In this document: positions 16,646-25,409 of the stretch, piece after piece
Numbering within the stretch: position 1 is the stretch's first letter
Layout of the letters: each line of letters starts with the position of its first letter
Source: an uncultured Bacteroidales bacterium
GTDB taxonomy: Bacteria; Bacteroidota; Bacteroidia; Bacteroidales; Paludibacteraceae
Assembly: GCA_900318245.1 (NCBI GenBank)
Contig: ONJT01000007.1
Span: forward strand, 1 to 64,000
Length of the DNA stretch: 64,000 nucleotides
Direction of reading: 5' to 3'
Program-made: the position numbers and the translations under genes
Notes under the pieces: generated by a model
Database searches by the model: none
Told to the model about the DNA's origin: nothing
What the model saw: only the letters and a program-made list of their open reading frames with translations

Positions 16646-18187
16646 ATGTTTAAGAATCAACCAAAAGGATTATTTGCGCTCGCGCTGGCGAACACCGGCG
16701 AGCGTTTCGGCTACTACACGATGTTAGCCGTCTTTGCGCTGTTCCTGCGCGCTAACTTCGGTTTGTCGGCAGGTGCAGCAGGTGCTATTTATTCGACCTT
16801 CTTGGCGTTTGTGTATTTTCTGCCGTTGATCGGTGGTATCATCGCCGACAAGATCGGTTATGGTAAGTGTGTAACCATCGGTATCATCATTATGTTCCTT
16901 GGCTACGTGCTGCTGGCTATTCCTATGGGCGGCATTGAGTACGGTAGTACGGCTGTTGCCATGACCGGAATGATCGGAGCGCTGGTGCTCATCTCCTTCG
17001 GTACGGGTCTGTTCAAGGGCAATCTGCAGGTGATGGTAGGAAATCTATATGACGATCCCGCTTATGCGGAGCGTCGTGACGCCGCCTTCTCGCTCTTCTA
17101 TATGGCGATTAATATCGGCGCGATGTTTGCTCCGACTGCTGCGGTAAAGATCATGGCTTGGGCTCAGGAGTCGCTGGGCGTGAGTGTGAACGACAGTTAC
17201 CATTTCGCGTTCGCTGTAGCATGTGCTTCGCTGATACTGAGTATCGCGATCTACTATGCTTGCCGTCCTTGGTTCAAGCACGTGGAGAACACGGCTAAGC
17301 AAGCCGCAGCCAGTGGTCAGAAAGTAGAAGAATTGAGTCCGGAGCAGACCAAGAAACGCATCGTAGCGTTGTGCTTGGTATTTGCTGTTGTGATCTTCTT
17401 CTGGATGGCCTTCCACCAGAATGGTTTGACCTTGACATATTTCGCCGATAAGTTCGTTAACCCGGTTATTTCGGGTGCACAGACAATGGCCTTTAATATT
17501 TGGAACCTCGTGCTGGTAGCTATCGGCGTGTATGCGCTGTTTGGTATTTTCGGCGAGGGTTCGAGCAAGGCCAAATCAATCTGGTCGTGTGTCGGTGTGG
17601 CGGTATTGGCTATTTTGGCTTATCAGTATATCAACCACCCCGCAGAGTTACACATCTCCGCACCTATCTTCCAACAGTTCAACCCGTTCTATGTAGTTGC
17701 TTTGACGCCGGTTAGCATGGCTATCTTCGGTTCGCTGGCCAAGAAAGGTAAAGAACCGAGCGCTCCGCGTAAGATTGCGTATGGTATGTTGGTTGCAGCC
17801 GCAGCTTATGCGGTGATGGCTTTCTGCTCGGTAGGTCTGTTGACGCCGAACGCACAAGAGGCTGCACTGGAAGCAGGTGAGAGTCCGCTGATGGTGAACG
17901 CGAACGTCCTTATCGGCACGTATCTGGTGCTCACTTTCGGTGAGTTGTTGCTCAGTCCGATGGGTATCTCGTTTGTCAGCAAGGTAGCTCCTCCGCAGTA
18001 CAAAGGTATGATGATGGGTGGTTGGTTCGTAGCTACCGCACTCGGAAACTTCTTGGTATCTGTCGGTGGATTCCTCTGGGGCAACCTGCCGTTGTGGCTC
18101 GTATGGAGCGTATTCATCGGTGTATGCCTTGTAGCCGCTATCTTTATGTTCGCTATGATGGGTAAATTAGAAGACGCAACAAAATAA
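16646..18187 (+). CDS. Proton-dependent oligopeptide transporter (POT family MFS)
   Basis: Inner-membrane symporter that takes up di- and tripeptides with protons. The 513-aa sequence has about 14 hydrophobic segments. The signature ANTGERFGYYTM at residue 13 is the POT ExxERFxYY motif with its first Glu replaced; the second motif GLFKGNLQVMVGNLY and the FSLFYMAINIGA segment are also typical. It follows ilvE after 29 nt, and its TAA overlaps the next ATG by one base. Confidence 0.92.
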   Translation: MFKNQPKGLFALALANTGERFGYYTMLAVFALFLRANFGLSAGAAGAIYSTFLAFVYFLPLIGGIIADKIGYGKCVTIGIIIMFLGYVLLAIPMGGIEYGSTAVAMTGMIGALVLISFGTGLFKGNLQVMVGNLYDDPAYAERRDAAFSLFYMAINIGAMFAPTAAVKIMAWAQESLGVSVNDSYHFAFAVACASLILSIAIYYACRPWFKHVENTAKQAAASGQKVEELSPEQTKKRIVALCLVFAVVIFFWMAFHQNGLTLTYFADKFVNPVISGAQTMAFNIWNLVLVAIGVYALFGIFGEGSSKAKSIWSCVGVAVLAILAYQYINHPAELHISAPIFQQFNPFYVVALTPVSMAIFGSLAKKGKEPSAPRKIAYGMLVAAAAYAVMAFCSVGLLTPNAQEAALEAGESPLMVNANVLIGTYLVLTFGELLLSPMGISFVSKVAPPQYKGMMMGGWFVATALGNFLVSVGGFLWGNLPLWLVWSVFIGVCLVAAIFMFAMMGKLEDATK

Positions 18188-18705
18188 TGGAAGAACTTAT
18201 CAAATATTTTGAATCGCTCGAAGAGCGCATCGCTACTTTGGAAGCCGAAATAGCTTCGCTGGAGGCAGAACTGGACGAACTCAAGAGTCGCCCGGCGCCG
18301 GAGCCGCAGGTGATTGAGAAAGAGGTGGTCAAAGAAGTGGTGGTAGAAAAACCGGTAGCCGTTGCTGCGCCGGTCGTTGAACCGGAACTTCCGGTAGAGC
18401 CAGAACCCGTTCCGACTCCAGCACCGGCACCTGCACCCGTAAAGGAAGAGGTTGTTTCTCCAAAGGCGGCTGTGTACGGCAAGGCGGTGAGCGATATCCG
18501 TCAGGCGATCTCGCTGGGCGATCGGTTCCTGTACCAACGCGAGTTGTTCGGGCAGAACGCCGAACTGATGCAGCGCACCCTCGCCGAACTCAATGAGTTG
18601 GGTTCGTTCGACGAGGCGGTCGCGTACATCAACCGCTTCGGATGGGACACCGAGAGTAGTACCTACCAGCAGTTTATCGTAACTCTTCACAGACGTTTCG
18701 GCTAA
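18187..18705 (+). CDS. Coiled-coil / Pro-rich conserved hypothetical protein
   Basis: A 172-aa cytoplasmic protein with no signal peptide. Residues 1-36 form a coiled coil of E/L heptads, residues about 38-95 are a P/V/E-rich linker with repeated PVEPE and PAPAP, and the last 75 residues form a compact alpha domain (AVSDIRQAISLGDRFLYQREL, ELNELGSFDEAVAYINR, WDTESSTYQQF). I recall similar C-terminal domains in Bacteroidota hypothetical proteins but know no function. TAATG junctions link it to the transporter and rsmI. Confidence 0.7.
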   Translation: MEELIKYFESLEERIATLEAEIASLEAELDELKSRPAPEPQVIEKEVVKEVVVEKPVAVAAPVVEPELPVEPEPVPTPAPAPAPVKEEVVSPKAAVYGKAVSDIRQAISLGDRFLYQRELFGQNAELMQRTLAELNELGSFDEAVAYINRFGWDTESSTYQQFIVTLHRRFG

Positions 18706-19376
18706 TGTTATATATCGTTCCGACACCGGTAGGCAACTTGCAGGACATGACGTTTCGGGCTATCGAGACGCTGAAGAACGTGGATCTGATTTTGGCAGAA
18801 GACACCCGCACCAGCGGCATTCTCTTGCAGCATTTCGATATCCACACGCCGCTGAAGAGCCATCATAAGTTCAACGAGCACGAGACGAGCGCGGATATCG
18901 TAGAGCGGCTGAAGGCAGGTGCGAATATCGCCCTGATCTCCGATGCGGGTACACCGGCTATCAGCGATCCCGGTTTCTTTCTTGTGCGCGCTGCGTCCGA
19001 AGCGGATATCGAGATCCAGTGTCTGCCCGGTGCGACCGCTTTTGTGCCGGCCCTGGTGGACAGCGGGTTACCAAATAACCATTTCTATTTCGAAGGATTC
19101 TTACCGCAGAAGAAAGGACGCCAGACACGACTGCAGTACCTGGCGGCGCTGGATGAGACCTTTATCATCTATGAGTCTCCTTTCCGCCTCGTGAAGACCT
19201 TGGAGCAGTTAGCGGCGGTGTGCGGCGAAGAGCGAAAAGCGTCTGTGACGCGCGAGATCAGCAAGGTGCACGAAGAGACGGTGCGCGGCACGCTTGCCGA
19301 ACTGATTGGTCATTTCAAAACCACCCCGCCGAAAGGCGAGATAGTTATTTGTGTGAAAGGGAAAGAGGATGAGTGA
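18705..19376 (+). CDS. rsmI: 16S rRNA (cytidine-1402-2'-O)-methyltransferase RsmI
   Basis: Methylates the ribose of C1402 in the 30S decoding centre. The 223-aa tetrapyrrole-methylase fold begins LYIVPTPVGNLQDMTFRAIETL. It then shows LILAEDTRTSGILLQHF, the AdoMet loop ISDAGTPAISDPG, GLPNNHFYFEGFLPQKKG, and FIIYESPFRLVKTL. The C-terminus stops before the extra domain seen in some homologues. It overlaps the flippase gene by 8 bp. Confidence 0.95.
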   Translation: MLYIVPTPVGNLQDMTFRAIETLKNVDLILAEDTRTSGILLQHFDIHTPLKSHHKFNEHETSADIVERLKAGANIALISDAGTPAISDPGFFLVRAASEADIEIQCLPGATAFVPALVDSGLPNNHFYFEGFLPQKKGRQTRLQYLAALDETFIIYESPFRLVKTLEQLAAVCGEERKASVTREISKVHEETVRGTLAELIGHFKTTPPKGEIVICVKGKEDE

Positions 19377-20829
19377 AATGAAATCCTTGGCGAAGGACAC
19401 CGCCATCTACGGGTTGAGTTCAATCATCGGTAAGTTCCTCAACTACCTGTTGGTTCCGCTGTACACCTACGTGTTAGCGCGAACGAGTGACTATGGTATC
19501 GTCACCAACCTCTACGCCTGGACCGCTCTCTTGTTAGTTCTTCTCACCTATGGCATGGAGACCGGATTCTTCCGCTTTGCCAATAGAGAAGACTATGATG
19601 CCAGGACAGTCTATAAGACAGCCTATATTACGCTGCTCATCAGCAGTGCGCTGTTTACGATGCTCATCGTCATTTTCCACCAGCCTTTAGCGAATGTCCT
19701 GGGTTATCCAGACCATGCGGAGTTTGTGGCGATGATGTTCGTGACGGTTGCCGTTGATGCCTTTGCGTCCATTCCTTTTGCGTACCTTAGAAACCAGAAA
19801 CGGCCGGTTCTCTTTGCGGCACTCAAGTTGCTGTTTGTGGTGCTCAACATCGGATTTAACATCTTCTTCTTAGTCGTGCTCGGCAAGAACGATGTGTTCT
19901 ATGTGTTCCTGAGCAACCTGCTGGCAACTACGATTCAGACGCTCTGTTTGTTGCCCTTCACGATGCCTAAAGGCGGTCATTTTGACGGCGTGGCACTCAA
20001 ACAAATGTTGCGCTATTCCTTGCCGCTTTTGGTGCTTGGCGTAGCAGGCATCATGAATCAGACGCTCGACCGAATCCTCTTCCCCTACCTTTATCCGTTT
20101 GAAGACGCAGACGCACAGTTGGGTATCTACGGCGCGTGCTTCAAGGTCGCGATGGTGATGATGATGTTCACCCAGGCCTTCCGTTATGCGTACGAACCTT
20201 TCGTATTTGCCAAGCATAAAGACCGCAACTCCGTGGAAGCCTACGCGGACGCGATGAAGTACTACATCATCTTCTCGTACCTCATCCTGTTAGGCGTGAT
20301 CTTCTACCTGGATATCTTCCGGTATATCATCTCCAGCGCCTATTGGGAGGGACTGCAGATCGTGCCGGTAGTGCTGTGGACGTATGTCTTCCAAGGAGTC
20401 TATTTCAACCTCAGTTTCTGGTATAAGTTAACCGATGAAACGAAGTGGGGCGCCTATTTCTCGCTCATTGGTCTGGTCATCACCCTTGTACTGCAGATCG
20501 TCGGTGTGCCGCGTATAGGGTATTGGGCAAGTTGCGGCAGTAGCCTCGTTTGTTACTTCGTGATTATGGTGCTCTCTTATGTGATTGGTCAGAAGAAAGC
20601 GCCTATCCCATACGATCTCAAAAGTATCGGACTATATACGGCACTGACCATTGGTCTGCTCGCCGTCTATTATGCGCTGCGCCTCTATTATATCCATAAT
20701 ACCTGGCTCCTCATGGCTGCCGGTACTGTGCTGATCGTCATTTACTTATTTGTATTAACCCGTAAAGATTTTCCTATACAAGATGTTCTCAGGAATCGTA
20801 GAAACCATGGCTCAGGTCGTAAAGATTGA
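19369..20829 (+). CDS. Lipopolysaccharide flippase-like protein (MOP superfamily), first copy
   Basis: A 486-aa polytopic membrane protein of the polysaccharide-synthase type (Wzx/MATE fold) with about 12-14 hydrophobic segments and the usual start LAKDTAIYGLSSIIGKFLNYL. These flip lipid-linked sugars across the inner membrane. A second member lies at 23188, but no sugar genes are adjacent, so the cargo is unknown. The last 15 residues (DVLRNRRNHGSGRKD) are read across the start of ribE, a 47-bp overlap. Met-4 (19378) is an alternative start. Confidence 0.85.
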   Translation: MSEMKSLAKDTAIYGLSSIIGKFLNYLLVPLYTYVLARTSDYGIVTNLYAWTALLLVLLTYGMETGFFRFANREDYDARTVYKTAYITLLISSALFTMLIVIFHQPLANVLGYPDHAEFVAMMFVTVAVDAFASIPFAYLRNQKRPVLFAALKLLFVVLNIGFNIFFLVVLGKNDVFYVFLSNLLATTIQTLCLLPFTMPKGGHFDGVALKQMLRYSLPLLVLGVAGIMNQTLDRILFPYLYPFEDADAQLGIYGACFKVAMVMMMFTQAFRYAYEPFVFAKHKDRNSVEAYADAMKYYIIFSYLILLGVIFYLDIFRYIISSAYWEGLQIVPVVLWTYVFQGVYFNLSFWYKLTDETKWGAYFSLIGLVITLVLQIVGVPRIGYWASCGSSLVCYFVIMVLSYVIGQKKAPIPYDLKSIGLYTALTIGLLAVYYALRLYYIHNTWLLMAAGTVLIVIYLFVLTRKDFPIQDVLRNRRNHGSGRKD

Positions 20830-21406
20830 GACCGAGCAAACCAATAAACATTTCACGCTGCGCAATCCCTTCGGGGAACCGCTGAGCATCGATCAGTCGA
20901 TCGCTCATAACGGTGTGTGCCTGACGGTGGTGAAGATCGAAGGCGATCTCTATACCGTGACGGCGATGCAAGAGACGCTGCGTCTGACGAACCTCGACCT
21001 GCTGAAGGTCGGAGACTTCGTGAACGTAGAGCGCTCGATGCTGATGGGTAACCGTCTGGACGGACATATCGTGCAGGGGCATGTCGATCAGGTGGCGCGT
21101 TGTATCGAAGCCAAAGAGACCGACGGCAGTTGGTACTACCGCTTCGAATATGACAGCACTCGCGAGATGATCGAACGCGGCTATTTCTGCGTGGACAAAG
21201 GTTCGGTAAGCATCAACGGCGTGAGCCTGACGGTGTGCGAACCCGACGTGAAAGGTGACAAAGGTTATGTGTCCGTGTGCATTATCCCGTATACGCACGA
21301 GAACACCAATTTCAAATATATTGAGGTAGGCACCGTAGTGAACCTCGAGTTCGACATCCTCGGCAAATACCTCTCTCGCTATGCAGCAATATTAAATCAA
21401 AAATAA
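20783..21406 (+). CDS. ribE: Riboflavin synthase alpha chain
   Basis: Converts two 6,7-dimethyl-8-ribityllumazines into riboflavin. The 207-aa product holds two homologous beta barrels. The first starts MFSGIVETMAQV and contains SIAHNGVCLTVV; the second contains HIVQGHVDQVAR, KGSVSINGVSLTVCE and IIPYTHENTNF. The MFSGIVE start is nearly invariant, so the 47-bp overlap with the flippase gene is real. No FMN riboswitch is seen, as expected inside an operon. Confidence 0.96.
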   Translation: MFSGIVETMAQVVKIETEQTNKHFTLRNPFGEPLSIDQSIAHNGVCLTVVKIEGDLYTVTAMQETLRLTNLDLLKVGDFVNVERSMLMGNRLDGHIVQGHVDQVARCIEAKETDGSWYYRFEYDSTREMIERGYFCVDKGSVSINGVSLTVCEPDVKGDKGYVSVCIIPYTHENTNFKYIEVGTVVNLEFDILGKYLSRYAAILNQK

Positions 21407-21407
21407 T

Positions 21408-21929
21408 ATGGATCAAAACAGTTTATCTTATCAATTAGGCCTCTCTGTAGCGCAATACCTGATGCAGTACGGAGAGAAAGAGCTCAATTACGATGAGTTC
21501 AAAGCGGGCATCGAGTTTGTGATGAAGATGTCCGGCGAAGCAAAGGCCGCTGGGGAGAAGTTCCTCGCGGAGAATGCAAAACGCGAAGGCGTTAAAACCA
21601 CCGCAAGCGGTTTGCAGTACGAAGTACTGGAAGCTACCATCGGTCAAAAGCCGAAAGCTACCGACACCGTCAAAGTGCACTATGAAGGCACGCTCATCGA
21701 CGGAACCGTTTTCGACAGCAGTTACAAGCGCGGCGAGTCTATCTCCTTCCCGCTCAACGGCGTCATCAAAGGTTGGACCGAAGGTCTGCAACTGATGTCG
21801 GTAGGCTCGAAGTACAAATTCTTCATCCCGTATCAACTGGCTTACGGCGAGCGCGGTGCAGGTGGTTCTATCCCACCCTACGCAGCGTTGATCTTCACAG
21901 TAGAATTGTTAGGAATTGAAACAAAATAA
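21408..21929 (+). CDS. FKBP-type peptidyl-prolyl isomerase (FklB-like)
   Basis: A 173-aa isomerase without a signal peptide. An N-terminal helical dimerisation segment (about 1-60) is followed by an intact FKBP domain: [54 protein letters not shown]. The N-terminal part is shortened relative to Mip/FklB proteins. The next gene carries a near-identical FKBP domain, so the pair looks like a tandem duplication. It starts one base after the ribE stop. Confidence 0.92.
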   Translation: MDQNSLSYQLGLSVAQYLMQYGEKELNYDEFKAGIEFVMKMSGEAKAAGEKFLAENAKREGVKTTASGLQYEVLEATIGQKPKATDTVKVHYEGTLIDGTVFDSSYKRGESISFPLNGVIKGWTEGLQLMSVGSKYKFFIPYQLAYGERGAGGSIPPYAALIFTVELLGIETK

Positions 21930-21934
21930 AATAA

Positions 21935-23185
21935 ATGACAATGAGAAAAATTAGTATTCTGATGCTTGCCGTACTGGCGATGATTTCCTGCGGCAACAGT
22001 TACAAAGCAAAAGATGCAACCCTCACCAACGAGACCGACTCGATCAACTATGCCGTAGGTCTGTTGAATGGTTTGCAGATCAAGATGTATTATCTGGCGA
22101 ACGACAGCAGTGACGAAGCTGTGGCTGAGTTTATCGACGCTCTGGAGAATGCGTATCTGGACAAAGACGAAGAGCTGAGCGATATCGCACAGGCCGGTCG
22201 TCAGTTCGGTACCTCCCTCAAGTCCTTTGAAAAAACAGGGCTGGCAGAGAATCCGGCATGGACAGTGAACGAGAAACTGCTCCTGCAGGGTTTGGTAAAC
22301 GGTATCCACGGTGACTCTACCGTGATGGATCCCGATGCAGCGCAAGCGTTCTTCATGGCCGCTTATCAACAGGCAGCAGAAGGCACGGCCGACAAAGCTA
22401 TCACCGGTAAATGTCCGTTCAAAGTGAAGACTGTTGAACTGAAGTCCTATAACGACTCGCTCAACTACGCCTTCGGTTTGATCAATGGTTCGCAGATCAA
22501 GTTATACCTCCTGGCGGATGACGAGGATGGCAAGGACACCGAAGAGTTCATCGACAACATCAACATCGGTCTGAAAGAAGACGTTCGCAACCCGCAAATC
22601 GTAGCGATGGGTAAGAATGTCGGCAAAGCAATCCGCGAGCAAGAGCCCGTAGGTCTGCTGGGTATTCCGGGTCTGGAGACGAACTACGATCTTATCAAGC
22701 AAGGTTTCATCAACGGTCTGTATAACTACACCGAGCAATTCGACATGCAGTCGGCCAGCGCGTATGTAGAGGCTACTATCTCGCGTCTGAAATTCGGTGA
22801 GGCCAAAGCAGAAGGTGAGAAGTTCCTGCAGGAGAACGCCCTCCGCGACGGCGTTCAGACTACCGAGAGCGGTCTGCAGTACGAAGTACTCGTACAAGGC
22901 AAGGGACCGAAACCGACGGCTGAGTCCACCGTGAAGGTTCACTACGAAGGAACCCTCATCGACGGAACCGTTTTCGACAGCAGTTATCAACGCGGCGAAC
23001 CCATCGAGTTCCCGCTCAACGGCGTCATCAAAGGTTGGACCGAAGGTCTGCAACTGATGCCGGTTGGATCGAAATACAAACTGTTCATCCCGTATAACTT
23101 AGGTTACGGTGAGCGCGGCGCAGGTGGTTCCATTCCTCCGTACGCAACCCTCATCTTCACGGTAGAACTGTTGGCCATTAAGTAA
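21935..23185 (+). CDS. FKBP-type isomerase lipoprotein with duplicated N-terminal domain
   Basis: A 416-aa lipoprotein (lipobox MISC; Met-3 at 21941 is an equally good start). The N-terminal module beginning [20 protein letters not shown] recurs near residue 170 as [20 protein letters not shown], so the FklB-like helical domain is duplicated. The C-terminal FKBP domain ([40 protein letters not shown]) closely matches the preceding protein. It probably acts as a periplasmic folding catalyst or chaperone. Confidence 0.9.
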   Translation: MTMRKISILMLAVLAMISCGNSYKAKDATLTNETDSINYAVGLLNGLQIKMYYLANDSSDEAVAEFIDALENAYLDKDEELSDIAQAGRQFGTSLKSFEKTGLAENPAWTVNEKLLLQGLVNGIHGDSTVMDPDAAQAFFMAAYQQAAEGTADKAITGKCPFKVKTVELKSYNDSLNYAFGLINGSQIKLYLLADDEDGKDTEEFIDNINIGLKEDVRNPQIVAMGKNVGKAIREQEPVGLLGIPGLETNYDLIKQGFINGLYNYTEQFDMQSASAYVEATISRLKFGEAKAEGEKFLQENALRDGVQTTESGLQYEVLVQGKGPKPTAESTVKVHYEGTLIDGTVFDSSYQRGEPIEFPLNGVIKGWTEGLQLMPVGSKYKLFIPYNLGYGERGAGGSIPPYATLIFTVELLAIK

Positions 23186-23187
23186 TC

Positions 23188-24666
23188 ATGGGCGTCATCG
23201 CTAAGCAATCCATACGTGGTACGATCGTTACCTATTTAGGCATCGCCGTAGGCGTTGTTACCACGTTCTTCGTGTTAACCCGTTTCCTCACGACCGAGGA
23301 AATCGGGTTGGCACGGGTGCTTATCGATGCGGCTGTACTCTTCGTAGGTCTCGCGCAGTTGGGAACGAGTAGCAGCGTCATTCGCTTCTACCCCTATTTT
23401 CATAACGATAGCGAAGAAGACCACGGATTTTTCTTCTGGGCGTTAGTCGTTCCGTTTATCGGTTTTGTGCTCTTCGCCATCATCTATTGGGCATGCCGTG
23501 TACCGCTCGGCGCATGGTTCGGCGACAAATCACCGCTCTTCGTGGAGTATTACTATTTCGTACTTCCGCTAGCCTTCTTCATGTTGTACCAGACGATCTG
23601 CGAAACGACCTGCAACGTGTTGATGCACATCGTTGTGCCGCGAGCGGTGCGCGAACTGGTGGTACGCGTCGGCCTGCTGGTGGTTTATCTGCTCTATGCC
23701 TTCGACATTCTCTCTTTGGACGGTTTGGTGATCGGTATATGCGTCAACTACGCCCTCGCGGCACTGATCAACCTTTGCTATTTCTTCTCGCTCAAGCATA
23801 TCAATCTGCGGCCGGACTGGAACTTCCTACGCGAGAACAAACTGCTCGTGCGGCGTTACCTCGTGTACACCGGATTCCTCATCGTCTCGGCAGCGACGAC
23901 GACCTTAGCACCTACTCTCTCTTCTTTCTTTGTGACAGCGAAGATGGGTCTGGATAGTACTGGCATTTTTGCTATCGCGACTTACATGGCGGTGATGGTG
24001 AGTGTGCCGTTCCGGTCGGTTACAGCTATCGCTTCGCCGCAGTTAGCACGAGCAATCAAAGAGCAGAACCGCGAAGAAGGCTCTAAACTGATTCAACAAG
24101 TGACGCGAAACCTCTTGCTTATCGGCGGGTTTATCTTGCTGCTTATCTGGATTAATATCGACCTAATCTTCTATATTCTGCCCAACGGCGAAACCTTTGC
24201 ACCTGCGAAAAACGTGGTGCTCATCTTGGGTGTCAGTCAATTGGTTTTGGCTACATTCTCTATTTGTCTTACGACGCTTAACTACTCGCGTTTCTACGCG
24301 CTCAGTCTGCTCCTCTCGCTGATCTTAACGGTCAGTGCGTTGGTACTGAATAACTACTTAGTGCCCTTATGGGGCATGGACGGCGCCGCGATCAGTAACG
24401 TCGTCTCGTACGGGCTCTATTACCTGCTTATCATCGCTACCGTCGTGCCGCTATGCCGCGTACACGTAGTAGACAGACGGTGGTGGCTGATCCTGCTGTT
24501 GCTCCTGGCTATCTTCGCCCTCAACTGGGCATGGCAGGCCTACTTACCGGCCCTCAATATCTGGGCAGACAGCATCCTCCGCAGCCTTGTACTCTTAGGC
24601 GGCGGAGCCGCTGTCGCTTACATAGCCAAGTTATCCCCGGAGATACATCAACAAATCAAAAAATAA
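23188..24666 (+). CDS. Lipopolysaccharide flippase-like protein (MOP superfamily), second copy
   Basis: A 492-aa polytopic protein opening with SIRGTIVTYLGIAVGVVTTF and about 12-14 membrane segments, of the same superfamily as 19369-20829 but not closely similar. In many Bacteroidota a flippase of this type lies beside truA, as here. Its stop overlaps the truA start by one base. Cargo unknown. Confidence 0.85.
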   Translation: MGVIAKQSIRGTIVTYLGIAVGVVTTFFVLTRFLTTEEIGLARVLIDAAVLFVGLAQLGTSSSVIRFYPYFHNDSEEDHGFFFWALVVPFIGFVLFAIIYWACRVPLGAWFGDKSPLFVEYYYFVLPLAFFMLYQTICETTCNVLMHIVVPRAVRELVVRVGLLVVYLLYAFDILSLDGLVIGICVNYALAALINLCYFFSLKHINLRPDWNFLRENKLLVRRYLVYTGFLIVSAATTTLAPTLSSFFVTAKMGLDSTGIFAIATYMAVMVSVPFRSVTAIASPQLARAIKEQNREEGSKLIQQVTRNLLLIGGFILLLIWINIDLIFYILPNGETFAPAKNVVLILGVSQLVLATFSICLTTLNYSRFYALSLLLSLILTVSALVLNNYLVPLWGMDGAAISNVVSYGLYYLLIIATVVPLCRVHVVDRRWWLILLLLLAIFALNWAWQAYLPALNIWADSILRSLVLLGGGAAVAYIAKLSPEIHQQIKK

Positions 24667-25409
24667 TGCGTTACTTTATTACCTTTACATATCGCGGAAC
24701 GGATTTCCATGGTTCGCAAACGCAGCCGAATGGAAACACGGTGCAGGCTGAGATGGAGCAAGCCTTCGCCACCATCCTGCGTACACCGGTGGCCCTGACC
24801 TTTGCAGGGCGAACCGATGCCGGGGTGCACGCCGATAAGATGGTAGCGCATTTTGATGTAGAGAAAGCCGTTCCGGCGAACTTCGCCGCGCGACTCAATA
24901 ACTTACTGCCCGACTCCATCGCCATCCGTGATCTCCGACATGTCACCGACGAGGCACATGCGCGCTTCGATGCGCTCGAGCGAACGTATCACTATCGCAT
25001 CACCATGCGCAAGGATCCTTTTGCGTACCAGACACGTACGCGCGTCAAAGAGGGACTCAACTTCGAAGCCATGAATGAGGCTGCACAGATCCTCTTAGGC
25101 CAACAAGACTTCGCCTCTTTCTGCCGTGTACACACCGACGTGAAGACCACGCTATGCGATGTACGCGAAGCGCGGTGGGTGGTAGAGAACGAACACGAAG
25201 CGTATTTCGTCATCACGGCCGACCGGTTCTTGCGTAATATGGTACGCGCGGTAGTAGGCACCCTCTTTGAGGTCGGTCGGGGAAAGATGACCCAAGCCCA
25301 ATTGGCTGATATCATCGCCGCAAAAAACCGTTGTAAAGCCGGTCATTCGGCGCCCGCAGAAGGCCTGTCCTTAGTAGAAATCAAATACCCTAAAAATCTA
25401 TTCATATGA
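24666..25409 (+). CDS. truA: tRNA pseudouridine(38-40) synthase TruA
   Basis: Isomerises uridines 38-40 in the anticodon arm. The 247-aa protein starts MRYFITFTYRGTDFHGSQ, and the catalytic Asp lies in FAGRTDAGVHADKMVAHF. LERTYHYRI, DFASFCRVHTDVKTT and FLRNMVRAVVGTLFEVGRG are the other family blocks. The frame is open upstream inside the flippase gene, but ATG 24666 is the family start. It overlaps the GH28 gene by 4 bp. Confidence 0.96.
   Translation: MRYFITFTYRGTDFHGSQTQPNGNTVQAEMEQAFATILRTPVALTFAGRTDAGVHADKMVAHFDVEKAVPANFAARLNNLLPDSIAIRDLRHVTDEAHARFDALERTYHYRITMRKDPFAYQTRTRVKEGLNFEAMNEAAQILLGQQDFASFCRVHTDVKTTLCDVREARWVVENEHEAYFVITADRFLRNMVRAVVGTLFEVGRGKMTQAQLADIIAAKNRCKAGHSAPAEGLSLVEIKYPKNLFI

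Noticed and set aside
20783-21406. FMN riboswitch control of ribE
   Set aside because: ribE starts inside the flippase gene; there is no leader that could hold one.
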